DNA of 20,628 nt from JBDSTZ01 sp039927975 (GCA_039927975.1 JBDSTZ010000544.1:1-20628), one strand, 5' to 3'; positions 7,003 through 14,222 are shown, counted from the first letter of the stretch. Notes: generated from the letters alone by a model not told the origin. Program-made: numbers and translations.

Positions 7003-7866
7003 ATGAAGCGCATCGTTCTGTTTCTTGCCACCAATCTAGCCGTCGTGCTGGTGCTCTCGCTCGTGCTCAATGTGCTCGGCGTGAGCGGCCGCACCGGCGA
7101 GCTGGGACCCTTGCTGGTGTTCTCGCTGGTGGTCGGCTTCACCGGTTCGATCATCTCGCTCCTGCTGAGCAAACCAATGGCCAAGTGGTCGACCGGCGCC
7201 CAGGTGATCGACAATCCGGCCAACGCCAATGAACTGTGGCTGGTCAACACGGTGCGCCAGCTGGCCGAGCGGGCCGGCATCGGCATGCCCGAGGTGGCGA
7301 TCTACGAAGGCGAGCCGAACGCGTTCGCCACCGGCGCCTTCAAGAATTCCGCGCTGGTCGCCGTCTCGACCGGCCTGCTGCAAAGCATGACGCGCGAGGA
7401 GGTCGAGGCCGTGCTCGGCCACGAGGTCGCGCACGTCGCCAACGGCGACATGGTCACGCTCACCCTGATCCAGGGCGTGGTCAACACCTTTGTCATCTTC
7501 CTCGCCCGCGTGGTCGGCTTCTTTGTCGACAAGGTCGTGCTGCGCAACGACAATCGCGGTCCCGGCATCGGCTACATCGCCACCGTGTTCGTCTGCGAAC
7601 TAGTGTTCGGCATCCTGGCCTCGCTCATCGTGGCCTGGTTTTCGCGCTGGCGCGAATTCCGCGCCGACCGTGGTTCGGCCACCTTGCTGGGCAGCCCGGC
7701 GCCGATGATGCAGGCGCTGCGGCGCCTGGGCGGCATGGGCGAGGGCGCGTTGCCGCGTAATATGTCGGCCTTCGGCATCTCCGGCGGCGGTCACGGCCTG
7801 GGCGCCTTGTTTTCCAGCCACCCACCCATGGAAGAGCGGATCGCCGCGCTACAACAAATTCGATGA
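7003..7866 (+). CDS. htpX: HtpX membrane zinc metalloprotease
   Basis: The product has 287 residues. HtpX is an M48-family inner-membrane protease that degrades misfolded membrane proteins alongside FtsH. Two N-terminal membrane helices (about 4-25 and 37-57) precede the cytoplasmic catalytic part, with the HEVAH zinc motif at 140-144 and Glu218 in WREFRAD as the likely third ligand. Two more hydrophobic segments lie at about 155-177 and 190-213. The start at 7003 (MKRIVLFLATN) has CGGAG seven nt upstream. The in-frame ATG at 6850 would add 51 arginine-rich residues unlike the family. The stop overlaps the yciO start in an ATGA, so the two are translationally coupled. A heat-shock-like promoter precedes the gene. 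Confidence 0.96.
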   Translation: MKRIVLFLATNLAVVLVLSLVLNVLGVSGRTGELGPLLVFSLVVGFTGSIISLLLSKPMAKWSTGAQVIDNPANANELWLVNTVRQLAERAGIGMPEVAIYEGEPNAFATGAFKNSALVAVSTGLLQSMTREEVEAVLGHEVAHVANGDMVTLTLIQGVVNTFVIFLARVVGFFVDKVVLRNDNRGPGIGYIATVFVCELVFGILASLIVAWFSRWREFRADRGSATLLGSPAPMMQALRRLGGMGEGALPRNMSAFGISGGGHGLGALFSSHPPMEERIAALQQIR

Positions 7867-8480
7867 GCCAATTCTTTCAGATTCATCCCGACAACCCGCA
7901 GGCGCGCCTGGTGCACCAGGCCGCGCAGATCATCCACGCCGGCGGCATCGTTGCGCTGCCGACCGATTCCTGCTACGCGCTGGTGTGCCACCTGGACGAC
8001 AAGGGCGCGGTCGAAAAACTGCGGCGGATTCGCGGCATCGACGAGAAGCACCACTTGACGCTGCTGTGCCGAGATCTGTCCGAGATCGCCGAATACGCGC
8101 GCGTCGACAACCGCCAGTTCCGCCTGCTCAAGGCCGCCACCCCCGGGCCGTACACGGTCATCCTGGAAGCGACCCGGGTGGTGCCGCGCCGCCTGTCGCA
8201 TCCCTCGCGCAAGACCATCGGCCTGCGGGTGCCTGAAAACCCGATCGCCATGGCGCTGCTGGAAGAACTGGGCCAGCCGCTGATCGGCACCACCCTCATG
8301 CTGGGCGACGAATTGCTCAACGATGCGGACAGCATTCGCGAGCGCTTGGCCAAGCAGCTCGAACTGATCATCGACGGCGGCGCCTGCTCGATGGCGCCGA
8401 CCACCGTGATCGACCTGACCGGCGCCGATCCGCTGCTGGTGCGCCAGGGCCGCGGCGATCCGGCCATCTTCGGCTTGTAA
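7863..8480 (+). CDS. yciO: YciO, YrdC/Sua5-domain protein (threonylcarbamoyl-AMP synthase-like)
   Basis: The product has 205 residues. It matches E. coli YciO closely from memory: MSQFFQIHPDNPQ at the start, PTDS, LLCRDLSE, RKTIGLRVP, and PTTVIDLT near the end. The YrdC fold binds ATP and RNA. Its relatives TsaC/Sua5 make threonylcarbamoyl-AMP for the t6A modification of tRNA, whereas YciO itself is a paralogue whose role is less settled. The basic and nucleotide-binding elements (KHHLTLLCRD, PGPYTVIL) are intact. It lacks the extra Sua5 domain. The ATG is embedded in the htpX stop codon (4-nt overlap). In E. coli yciO adjoins rnm; here rnm lies upstream beyond pdxI and htpX. Confidence 0.92.
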   Translation: MSQFFQIHPDNPQARLVHQAAQIIHAGGIVALPTDSCYALVCHLDDKGAVEKLRRIRGIDEKHHLTLLCRDLSEIAEYARVDNRQFRLLKAATPGPYTVILEATRVVPRRLSHPSRKTIGLRVPENPIAMALLEELGQPLIGTTLMLGDELLNDADSIRERLAKQLELIIDGGACSMAPTTVIDLTGADPLLVRQGRGDPAIFGL

Positions 8481-8534
8481 GCGAGCCGCCTTTGTTTGCC
8501 ACGCGCCACCGCCGTCAAGGCGGGCGCGGGCCTC

Positions 8535-8543
8535 TGATAGAAT
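8535..8543 (+). promoter_or_regulatory. Candidate extended -10 promoter of the M50 protease-trpS unit
   Basis: TGATAGAAT is an extended -10 (TGn plus TAGAAT), seven nt before the M50 ATG. Transcription would start at or next to the ATG, giving a very short or absent leader. No Shine-Dalgarno sequence is seen. Confidence 0.45.
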
Positions 8544-8550
8544 CCCATCC

Positions 8551-9210
8551 ATGAACATACCTCAGCTGATGCAGACCATCGCCGTGTACGCATTGCCGGT
8601 GATCTTCGCGATTACTCTGCATGAAGCCGCCCACGCCTACGCCGCCCGGTATTTCGGCGACTCGACCGCGTTCGCGGCCGGCCGCATGAGCATGAATCCT
8701 TTGCGCCACATCGACCCCTTCGGCACCATCGTGCTGCCGATTCTCATGTTCATGTTCACGCCTTTCGTGTTCGGCTACGCCAAGCCGGTGCCGATCGATT
8801 TTAACCGCCTGCGCAATCCGAAAAAGCAGATGCTGTGGGTGGCCCTGGCCGGACCGGCGTCGAATTTCGTCATGGCGCTGGGCTGGCTGATCGTGTTCAA
8901 ACTGCTGTTGGCCAGCGGTCTGGGCGAGGCGTATCCCTACCAGGTGGCCAAGGCGGGCGTGGTCGTCAATATCCTCATGTTCGTGCTCAATCTGATTCCC
9001 ATACCGCCGCTCGACGGCGGGCGCATCGTCACCAGCATGCTGCCGAACCGATACGCATTCAAGTTCGCCAAGATCGAGCGCTACGGTTTTTTCATCGTGC
9101 TCGCCTTGCTGGCGATGAAATTGCTCGATTACTGGTTTGTGCCGATGAGCGCGCTGACCCAGACCCTGCTTGAGCTCCTGACCAGTCCTCTTACCTATCT
9201 CTTGAAGTGA
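8551..9210 (+). CDS. Site-2 protease family (M50) membrane metalloprotease
   Basis: The product has 219 residues and is strongly hydrophobic. The zinc-binding HEAAH lies at 24-28 in the first membrane helix. The second signature, NLIPIPPLDGGR, is at 147-158 with the ligand Asp155. Both are diagnostic of compact S2P-type intramembrane proteases without a PDZ domain. Further membrane segments are at about 56-78, 95-120, 134-150 and 178-198. Substrates are unknown; by family they would be membrane-anchored proteins. The gene stops four nt before trpS, so the two are almost certainly cotranscribed. In many betaproteobacteria this protease gene sits directly before trpS. Confidence 0.93.
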   Translation: MNIPQLMQTIAVYALPVIFAITLHEAAHAYAARYFGDSTAFAAGRMSMNPLRHIDPFGTIVLPILMFMFTPFVFGYAKPVPIDFNRLRNPKKQMLWVALAGPASNFVMALGWLIVFKLLLASGLGEAYPYQVAKAGVVVNILMFVLNLIPIPPLDGGRIVTSMLPNRYAFKFAKIERYGFFIVLALLAMKLLDYWFVPMSALTQTLLELLTSPLTYLLK

Positions 9211-9214
9211 AATC

Positions 9215-10417
9215 ATGTACCCCGATCGTGTCGTTTCCGGAATGCGCCCCACGGGCACCATGCACCTTGGCCACTACCATGGCGCCCTGAAAAACTGGAT
9301 CCGGATGCAGGCCGAGCATCCCTGCCTGTTCTTCGTGGCCGACTGGCACGCCCTGACCACGCATTACGACGACCCGACCATCATCGAGCGCAGCACCTGG
9401 GACATGCTGGTCGACTGGTTGGCGGCCGGCGTCGACCCCTCGCAGGCGACCCTGTTCATCCAGTCCAAGGTACCCGAACACGCCGAACTGCACCTGCTGC
9501 TGTCGATGGCCACGCCGCTCGGCTGGCTCGAACGGGTGCCGACCTACAAGGACCAGATCGAGAACCTGGCCAGCAAGGACCTGGCCACCTACGGCTTCCT
9601 CGGCTACCCCCTGCTGCAGGCGGCCGACGTGCTGATCTACCGCGCCAGCCAGGTGCCGGTCGGCGACGACCAGGTCCCGCACATTGAAATGATGCGCGAG
9701 ATCGCGCGCCGCTTCAATCACCTGTACGGCAAGGAAAAAGGCTTCGAGGAAAAGGCCCTGGCGGCGGTCAAGAAGCTTGGCAGCAAACGCGCCAAGCTGT
9801 ACGCCGAATTGCGCACCGAATACCAGCAGGACGGCAAGGATGCCGCGCTCGACCAGGCCCGCGCCATGCTCGACGATGCGCAGAGCCTGTCGAACATCGA
9901 CCGCGAACGCCTGTTCGGCTACCTCGAAGGCAGCCGCAAGCTGATCTTGGTCGAGCCGCAGGCGAAGTTGACGGTCGCCTCGCGCCTGCCCGGCCTGGAC
10001 GGCCGCAAGATGTCCAAGAGTTACGGCAACGCGATTTCGCTGCGCGAAGACGCCGCCTCGGTCGTCAAGAAGGTGCGCACCATGCCGACCGATCCAGCGC
10101 GGGTGCGCCGCACCGATCCCGGCAACCCGCTCAAGTGCCCGGTCTGGCAACTGCACGAAGTTTATTCCGACGCCGCCACCAAGGACTGGGTCACCCAGGG
10201 TTGCACCACGGCCGGCATCGGCTGCCTCGAATGCAAGCAGCCGGTGATCGACGCCATCATCGCCGAGCAAGCTCCCATGCACGAGCGCGCCCAGCAATAC
10301 CTCGACGACCCCTCGCTGGTACGTGCGATCGTCGCCGACGGTTGCGACAAGGCCCGCAAGCTGGCCCAGGAAACCATGCGCGACGTGCGCGAGGCGATGG
10401 GCCTGTCGTACAGCTGA
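9215..10417 (+). CDS. trpS: Tryptophanyl-tRNA synthetase, long form with a cysteine cluster
   Basis: The product has 400 residues. It charges tRNA-Trp with tryptophan in the cytoplasm. Class I motifs are present: HLGH at 17-20 (the HIGH box) and KMSKS at 265-269. Tryptophan-site elements include VADWHALTT and LQAADVLIYRA. It is longer than the E. coli enzyme (about 334 residues), largely through a charged helical insertion at about 172-246. The C-terminal anticodon domain carries Cys308, Cys330, Cys337 and Cys340 in a C-x21-C-x6-C-x2-C pattern. This is nearly the pattern that binds a [4Fe-4S] cluster in Thermotoga maritima TrpRS. It starts four nt after the M50 gene, and its TGA overlaps the next ATG by one base. 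Confidence 0.97.
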   Translation: MYPDRVVSGMRPTGTMHLGHYHGALKNWIRMQAEHPCLFFVADWHALTTHYDDPTIIERSTWDMLVDWLAAGVDPSQATLFIQSKVPEHAELHLLLSMATPLGWLERVPTYKDQIENLASKDLATYGFLGYPLLQAADVLIYRASQVPVGDDQVPHIEMMREIARRFNHLYGKEKGFEEKALAAVKKLGSKRAKLYAELRTEYQQDGKDAALDQARAMLDDAQSLSNIDRERLFGYLEGSRKLILVEPQAKLTVASRLPGLDGRKMSKSYGNAISLREDAASVVKKVRTMPTDPARVRRTDPGNPLKCPVWQLHEVYSDAATKDWVTQGCTTAGIGCLECKQPVIDAIIAEQAPMHERAQQYLDDPSLVRAIVADGCDKARKLAQETMRDVREAMGLSYS

Positions 10418-10961
10418 TGGCCGACATCTCATCCTGGGTGGCGCGCTTCGCGCCGCTGCTGCCGCAAGGCGAGGTGCTCGACCTGGCCTGCGGCAGCGGC
10501 CGCCACGCGCACTGGCTGGCCGCGCGCGGCCACGCCGTGCTGGCGCTCGACCGCGATCCGGCCGCGCTGGCCGCCGCCGCCGCGCCCGGCGTCACCACGC
10601 TTGAACACGATCTGGAGGCGGCGGGCACTCGCTGGCCCTTCGGCGCCGGCCGCTTCGCCGGCATCGTCGTCACCAATTATCTGCACCGGCCGCTGTTCGG
10701 CGCGCTGCTGGCCAGCCTGGCGCCGGACGGCCTGCTGATCTATGAAACCTTCAGCGTCGGCAACGAAGCCTTCGGCAAGCCGTCCAACCCGGCCTTCCTG
10801 CTGGCGCCGGGAGAATTGCTGGCGCTGGCGCACGGCGCCGGCTGCGCGTGATCGCCTATGAGGACGGGTTTCAGGCCGCGCCGAAGCCGGCGATGGTGCA
10901 GCGTATTTGTGCCGCCGGAGCGGCGTTTTCCCCGCTCGCCGCGCGGCTCGACCAAGGATGA
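10417..10961 (+). pseudogene. Class I SAM-dependent methyltransferase, frameshifted near the 3' end
   Basis: The frame opened by the ATG at 10417 (TGATG overlap with trpS) encodes 144 residues, with SAM motif I LDLACGSGRH at 21-30, the acidic end LALDRD at 42-47, and LIYETFSVGNEAFGKPSNP at about 107-125. It ends at a TGA at 10849-10851. The expected family ending continues in the +2 frame from about 10842 to a TGA at 10959-10961: LRVIAYEDGF, then KPAMVQRICA. One C missing in the GGCT at 10840-10843 would restore about 181 residues. Either the gene is freshly damaged or the assembly lacks a base. The catalytic core is intact and the lost part is the C-terminal strand and tail. The substrate is unknown. 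Confidence 0.8.
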
Positions 10962-10989
10962 AGAGGCGGCCTGGCAGCGCATCGGCGCC

Positions 10990-11013
10990 GGACGGCAGGC
11001 GCTTAAGCCGTCC
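10990..11013 (+). other. 7-bp hairpin after the methyltransferase gene
   Basis: GGACGGC (10990-10996) and GCCGTCC (11007-11013) form a perfect stem with a 10-nt loop. The right flank is a further 12-bp palindrome, GTCCTTAAGGAC (11010-11021). No long T-run follows, so a terminator role is uncertain. Confidence 0.4.
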
Positions 11014-11062
11014 TTAAGGACCGTTTCTAGTCAAGAATGAACCACGCGGGCGGGCGATCCGC

Positions 11063-11068
11063 TACAAT
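11063..11068 (+). promoter_or_regulatory. Candidate -10 (TACAAT) for dapA-bamC
   Basis: TACAAT lies 32 nt before the dapA ATG. The -35 region is weak. It is the same hexamer as that preceding the START-like and PHP genes. Confidence 0.45.
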
Positions 11069-11100
11069 CAGAGTTTATTTACCAGCACTTTAGCGAAAAT

Positions 11101-11985
11101 ATGATTAAGGGCAGCATAGTAGCAATCGTCACGCCAATGCACGCAGACGGCAGCCTGGACCTGCCAGGCTTGCGCAAACTGATCGACTGGCACATCGCCG
11201 AGGGCACCGACGGCATCATCATCGTCGGCACCACCGGTGAATCGGCCACCGTCAGCGTCGAGGAGCATTGCGAACTGATCAAGCTGGCGGTCGAGCACAC
11301 CGCCGGCCGCATTCCGATCATCGCTGGCACCGGCGGCAATTCGACCGCCGAGGCGATCAAGCTGACCCGCTTTGCCAAGGAAGCCGGCGCCGACGCCGCC
11401 CTGGTGGTCGTGCCTTACTACAATCGCCCGACGCAAGAGGGCATGTACCAGCACTTCAAGGCCATCGCCGAATCGGTCGATCTGCCGATCATCCTCTACA
11501 ACGTGCCCGGCCGCACCGTGGCCGACATGTCCAACGCCACCATCCTGCGCCTGGCGGCGCTGCCGAACGTCATCGGTATCAAGGATGCCACCGGCAATAT
11601 CGCGCGCTGCACCGAATTGCTGCGCCTGGCGCCGAAGTCGTTTTCCGTGTTCTCCGGCGACGACGCCACCGCCATCGCGCTCATGCTGCTTGGCGGCGCC
11701 GGCAATATGTCGGTCACCGCCAACGTCGCCCCGCGCGCGATGCACGAACTGTGCAAGGCCGCGCTGGCCGGCGACGCCGCCAAGGCCGTCGAGATCAACA
11801 ACCGGGTCATCCCGCTGCACGCCAATCTGTTTGTCGAACCGAACCCGGTGCCGGTCAAATGGGCGATGGCCGAAATGGGCCTGATGCCGCCCGGCTTGCG
11901 TCTGCCGCTGGCGCCGCTTGGCGCCGAATTTCACGACACCGTCCGCGCCGCCTTGCGCGAAGCGGGTGTCCTACCCCAGCCCTGA
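11101..11985 (+). CDS. dapA: 4-hydroxy-tetrahydrodipicolinate synthase
   Basis: The product has 294 residues. DapA condenses pyruvate with aspartate semialdehyde, the first committed step to diaminopimelate and lysine. The active-site residues keep E. coli numbering: Thr44 and Thr45 (VGTTGE), Tyr107 (VPYYNRPTQEG), Tyr133 (ILYNVPGR), Arg138 and the Schiff-base Lys161 (GIKDATG). The protein is a full-length TIM barrel with its C-terminal helices. The ribosome-binding site is weak, but the start MIKGSIVAIVTPM is the family start. The gene is followed after 64 nt by bamC, the same dapA-bamC order as in E. coli. Confidence 0.98.
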   Translation: MIKGSIVAIVTPMHADGSLDLPGLRKLIDWHIAEGTDGIIIVGTTGESATVSVEEHCELIKLAVEHTAGRIPIIAGTGGNSTAEAIKLTRFAKEAGADAALVVVPYYNRPTQEGMYQHFKAIAESVDLPIILYNVPGRTVADMSNATILRLAALPNVIGIKDATGNIARCTELLRLAPKSFSVFSGDDATAIALMLLGGAGNMSVTANVAPRAMHELCKAALAGDAAKAVEINNRVIPLHANLFVEPNPVPVKWAMAEMGLMPPGLRLPLAPLGAEFHDTVRAALREAGVLPQP

Positions 11986-11999
11986 ACCCGCAAGGGTTC
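11984..11999 (+). other. Hairpin over the dapA stop codon
   Basis: GAACCC-GCAA-GGGTTC is a perfect 6-bp stem capped by a GNRA tetraloop. It begins within the TGA of dapA. No T-run follows, so it may modulate readthrough into bamC or stabilise the dapA mRNA end rather than terminate. Confidence 0.45.
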
Positions 12000-12049
12000 C
12001 GGAAACTTTCCTGACACCAGCTGCCTTTTAGCTCTTATCCAGTAACGAC

Positions 12050-13228
12050 ATGACTATTCGCAAGACATTTACGCCGTCCCTGGCATCGGCTCTCCCCCCC
12101 GCCGCCCGCGGCCTGGTGGTTTCGGCCATGCTCGCCAGCCTTGCCGGTTGCGGCATGCTCAACTCGGTCATCGAGTCCGACAAGGTCGACTACAAGGCCG
12201 CCAAGAAAGCCACCCCGCTCGAAGTGCCGCCTGACCTGACCCAGCTCGAGCGCGACAATCGCTACGCCGTGCCGGATGGTAAGGGCGTCGCGACGGCCTC
12301 GGGCTTCCAGCAGCAGAAGGCCAGTCCGACGGCGGCAACGCCGACCGGCGCCACGGTCGGCCCGGTCAATACCGACCAGGTGCGCATCGAGCGCGCCGGC
12401 AGCCAGCGCTGGCTGGTGGTCAAGCAAACCCCGGAGCAGCTGTGGCCGCAGCTCAAGGAATTCTGGCACGACAACGGCTTCACCATCGAAACCGAGTCGG
12501 CCGTCACCGGCGTGATGGAAACCAACTGGGCCGAGAACCGGGCCAAGATTCCACAGGACTTCATCCGTAACACGGTCGGCAAGGTCTTCGATTCGCTGTA
12601 TTCGACCGGCACGCGCGACAGGTTCCGTACCCGCCTTGAGCGCAACGCCGACGGCTCGACCGATATCTTCATCAGCCATCGCGGCGCCGAGGAAGTGCTG
12701 ACCGGGCCGCAGAAGGAAGTTCCGACCTGGACCGTGCGTCCGAACGATCCCGGCCTCGAAGCCCAGTTCCTCGCGCGCTTCATGGCGCGCGTGAGCGGCA
12801 CGCCGGAAGTCAAGACCGCCGTGGCCGCCGTCAACGGCGCCCCGGCCGCCACTCCGCACGCCAAGCTGGTCGGCGCGGGCGCTGCCGCGACCGTCGAACT
12901 CGACGAAGGCTTCGACCGCGCCTGGCGCCGTGTCGGCCTCGCGCTCGACCGCGTCGGCTTCACCGTCGAAGACCGGGACCGCGTGCAGGGCGTGTACTTC
13001 GTGCGCTATGTCGATCCGGACGCCAAGGCCCCGAGTTTCCTGTCCAAGCTGCTCAGCCTCGGCAGCAACAGCGACAAGGAAAAGGAAGCCCAGCGTTACA
13101 AGGTGCTGGTCAAGTCGGCCGCCGAGAGCAGCACGACGCAGGTCACCGTGCAAAGCAACGATGGCAAGACCGATCCCGGCGCCACCGGCGCGCGCATCCT
13201 GAGCGTGCTGAACGACGAACTGAAATAA
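12050..13228 (+). CDS. bamC: Outer membrane assembly lipoprotein BamC
   Basis: The product has 392 residues. BamC is a lipoprotein of the BAM complex, which folds beta-barrel proteins into the outer membrane. The signal ends in a lipobox, LAGC, with Cys34 as the lipid-modified residue. The conserved BamC N-terminal stretch follows: KVDYKAAKKATPLEVPPDLT at about 45-64, the segment that runs along BamD. Two helix-grip domains come next, roughly residues 125-245 and 280-392, joined by an Ala/Pro-rich linker. The order dapA-bamC is conserved. The Shine-Dalgarno sequence is weak. A strong terminator 19 nt past the stop closes the unit. Confidence 0.92.
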   Translation: MTIRKTFTPSLASALPPAARGLVVSAMLASLAGCGMLNSVIESDKVDYKAAKKATPLEVPPDLTQLERDNRYAVPDGKGVATASGFQQQKASPTAATPTGATVGPVNTDQVRIERAGSQRWLVVKQTPEQLWPQLKEFWHDNGFTIETESAVTGVMETNWAENRAKIPQDFIRNTVGKVFDSLYSTGTRDRFRTRLERNADGSTDIFISHRGAEEVLTGPQKEVPTWTVRPNDPGLEAQFLARFMARVSGTPEVKTAVAAVNGAPAATPHAKLVGAGAAATVELDEGFDRAWRRVGLALDRVGFTVEDRDRVQGVYFVRYVDPDAKAPSFLSKLLSLGSNSDKEKEAQRYKVLVKSAAESSTTQVTVQSNDGKTDPGATGARILSVLNDELK

Positions 13229-13247
13229 GCCTTTCGGGGTGAAAACG

Positions 13248-13274
13248 AAACCGGCCGCAAGGCCGGTTTTTTTT
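13248..13274 (+). terminator. Strong intrinsic terminator after bamC
   Basis: AAACCGGCC-GCAA-GGCCGGTTT makes a 9-bp stem with a tetraloop, and eight T in total follow the GC part (13267-13274). Confidence 0.92.
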
Positions 13275-13419
13275 GGGCCGGCGACGTGGGTGGCGACCGC
13301 GTTGGCGCGATCAACGCTCGCTGTGTCACCGTTAAATGTGGATGTTGCGCCCGGTGTCGGCGGACCGCGGTGACAGGCGATCGCCGCGCTTGCGGCGGTC
13401 CATCGCGCATCCTTCGTGC
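13275..13419. other. Noncoding stretch upstream of the VOC promoter, with a long-range inverted repeat
   Basis: No gene is supported here. The one feature seen is TGTCACCG (13324-13331) and its exact inverse CGGTGACA (13368-13375), 36 nt apart. They end 45 nt before the candidate -10 at 13420, a suitable place for regulator half-sites. Confidence 0.45.
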
Positions 13420-13425
13420 TAGAAT
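13417..13425 (+). promoter_or_regulatory. Extended -10 promoter of the VOC leader
   Basis: TGCTAGAAT fits TGnTATAAT with one mismatch. It would start RNA near 13432, just before the first hairpin of the leader. The -35 is poor, as is common for extended -10 promoters. Confidence 0.5.
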
Positions 13426-13431
13426 TTGCAT

Positions 13432-13620
13432 GTCGAAAAAGGCAGGACTGGTTCAAGGTAAGCCCGGTCCCTTTCCCTCCCCGGGAAAGCTCTGCTCCAT
13501 GCGCTTTGCCGCGCATGAGAACCCACGACGATCCCGGCGCACCCGCGTCTCGGGCTCGTCGGGGTGTCGCCATTTTCGCTGTCAGGCACTCCCCTTGGGC
13601 CCATCACCAAGGAGGTAGTA
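13432..13620 (+). promoter_or_regulatory. Highly structured 5' leader of the VOC gene, candidate cis-regulatory RNA
   Basis: Read as RNA, the leader offers successive helices. P1 is GGACTGG/CCGGTCC (13445-13451 with 13464-13470, one G-U pair). P2 is CTTTCCC/GGGAAAG (13471-13477 with 13483-13489), abutting P1 directly. P3 is CATGCGC/GCGCATG (13498-13504 with 13511-13517). P4 is GACGA and CCCG pairing with CGGG and TCGTC (13527-13536 with 13551-13560, one mismatch). Finally CCTTGG/CCAAGG (13593-13598 with 13607-13612) covers half of the Shine-Dalgarno AAGGAGG (13609-13615). A competing helix can form between GGGG (13561-13564) and CCCC (13591-13594). I recognise no known riboswitch class. Pairings were made by eye. 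Confidence 0.55.
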
Positions 13621-13980
13621 ATGCAACTCAATCATCTCGATCTTTCCGTGTCCGACGTCGGCGCGGCCTCGGCTTTCCTGTGCCGCCATTTCGGCTTCGC
13701 CCTGTTGCAAACCAAGGGCCAGCAGGGCATGGCGGTGCTGGCCGGCGAGGGCGGCTTCGTGCTGGTGCTCACGCGCGTGACGCAGGGCCTGGCTTATCCC
13801 AAGACTTTCCACGTCGGCTTTCTGGTGCCGGAAGCGGCCCAGGTCGCCGACAAGCATGCCGAGCTCGAAGCGGCGAGCGTGGTCGTGTCGCCGCTGCAGG
13901 ACATGCGGGGCGGTCCATGCTTTTACTGCCGAACGGAGTGGGGATTCATGCTGGAGGTCAGCTGGCGCGCGCAGCACTGA
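13621..13980 (+). CDS. VOC-family (glyoxalase/bleomycin-resistance fold) protein
   Basis: The product has 119 residues, one VOC domain of two beta-alpha-beta-beta-beta modules. The first module starts MQLNHLDLSVSDV and contains FLCRHFGFALL; the second holds KTFHVGFLV. His5, His64 and Glu112 (FMLEVSW) stand at the positions usually taken by VOC metal ligands, so a metal-dependent enzyme is plausible. The family spans glyoxalases, dioxygenases and antibiotic-binding proteins, and the substrate cannot be told. The start is set by a near-ideal AAGGAGG (13609-13615) five nt before the ATG. The frame continues 19 codons upstream through the structured leader, but those residues are not VOC-like. 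The gene has its own promoter, after the bamC terminator. Confidence 0.87.
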   Translation: MQLNHLDLSVSDVGAASAFLCRHFGFALLQTKGQQGMAVLAGEGGFVLVLTRVTQGLAYPKTFHVGFLVPEAAQVADKHAELEAASVVVSPLQDMRGGPCFYCRTEWGFMLEVSWRAQH

Positions 13981-14135
13981 CGGCCGGCGGGCAAGCCGCT
14001 GTGACTGCTGTGGTGGCGATCCAGGTCGACGGGATCGGCGTCACGCGAGCCGTACAGCGGCGGTCATGCCGACGCCGTCAGGCGAACGGGTAATGCACAA
14101 GCCCTCATGCCAGGCTGTCGATGCACCAGCCGTCG

Positions 14136-14163
14136 ATCTGATAGCTGTCATCTGATAGCTGTC
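14136..14163. repeat. Exact 14-bp tandem duplication
   Basis: ATCTGATAGCTGTC occurs twice head to tail (14136-14149, 14150-14163) in the noncoding stretch 13981-14193. The rest of that stretch holds no gene I can support. Confidence 0.85.
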
Positions 14164-14193
14164 ATCCCGCACAGCTGACAAAGTGACAGACGT

Positions 14194-14222
14194 AAAAAAA
14201 CCGGCCCGAAGGCCGGTTTTTT
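14194..14222. terminator. Bidirectional intrinsic terminator
   Basis: Seven A, CCGGCC-CGAA-GGCCGG, then six T. On the minus strand the loop is TTCG closed by C-G, followed by seven T, a classic terminator for the alanine-rich lipoprotein gene whose stop lies at 14234. It can also end plus-strand RNA from the VOC gene. Confidence 0.92.

Noticed and set aside
9191..10432. A 413-residue minus-strand frame opposite trpS
   Set aside because: It is antisense to a fully convincing synthetase and has no recognisable motif.
13445..13470. GGTTCAAG-like stretch resembling a tRNA T-loop
   Set aside because: No acceptor, D or anticodon arm can be built around it.
12035..13573. A 512-residue minus-strand frame opposite bamC
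   Set aside because: It is a shadow of bamC. Its composition is GC-driven with no domain, while the plus strand encodes a clear lipoprotein with BamC motifs.
13430..13618. A 62-codon frame (MSKKAGLVQG...) inside the VOC leader
   Set aside because: It has no Shine-Dalgarno sequence and an Arg/Pro/Ser-rich low-quality product, and the sequence is better explained by hairpins. A leader peptide is not excluded.
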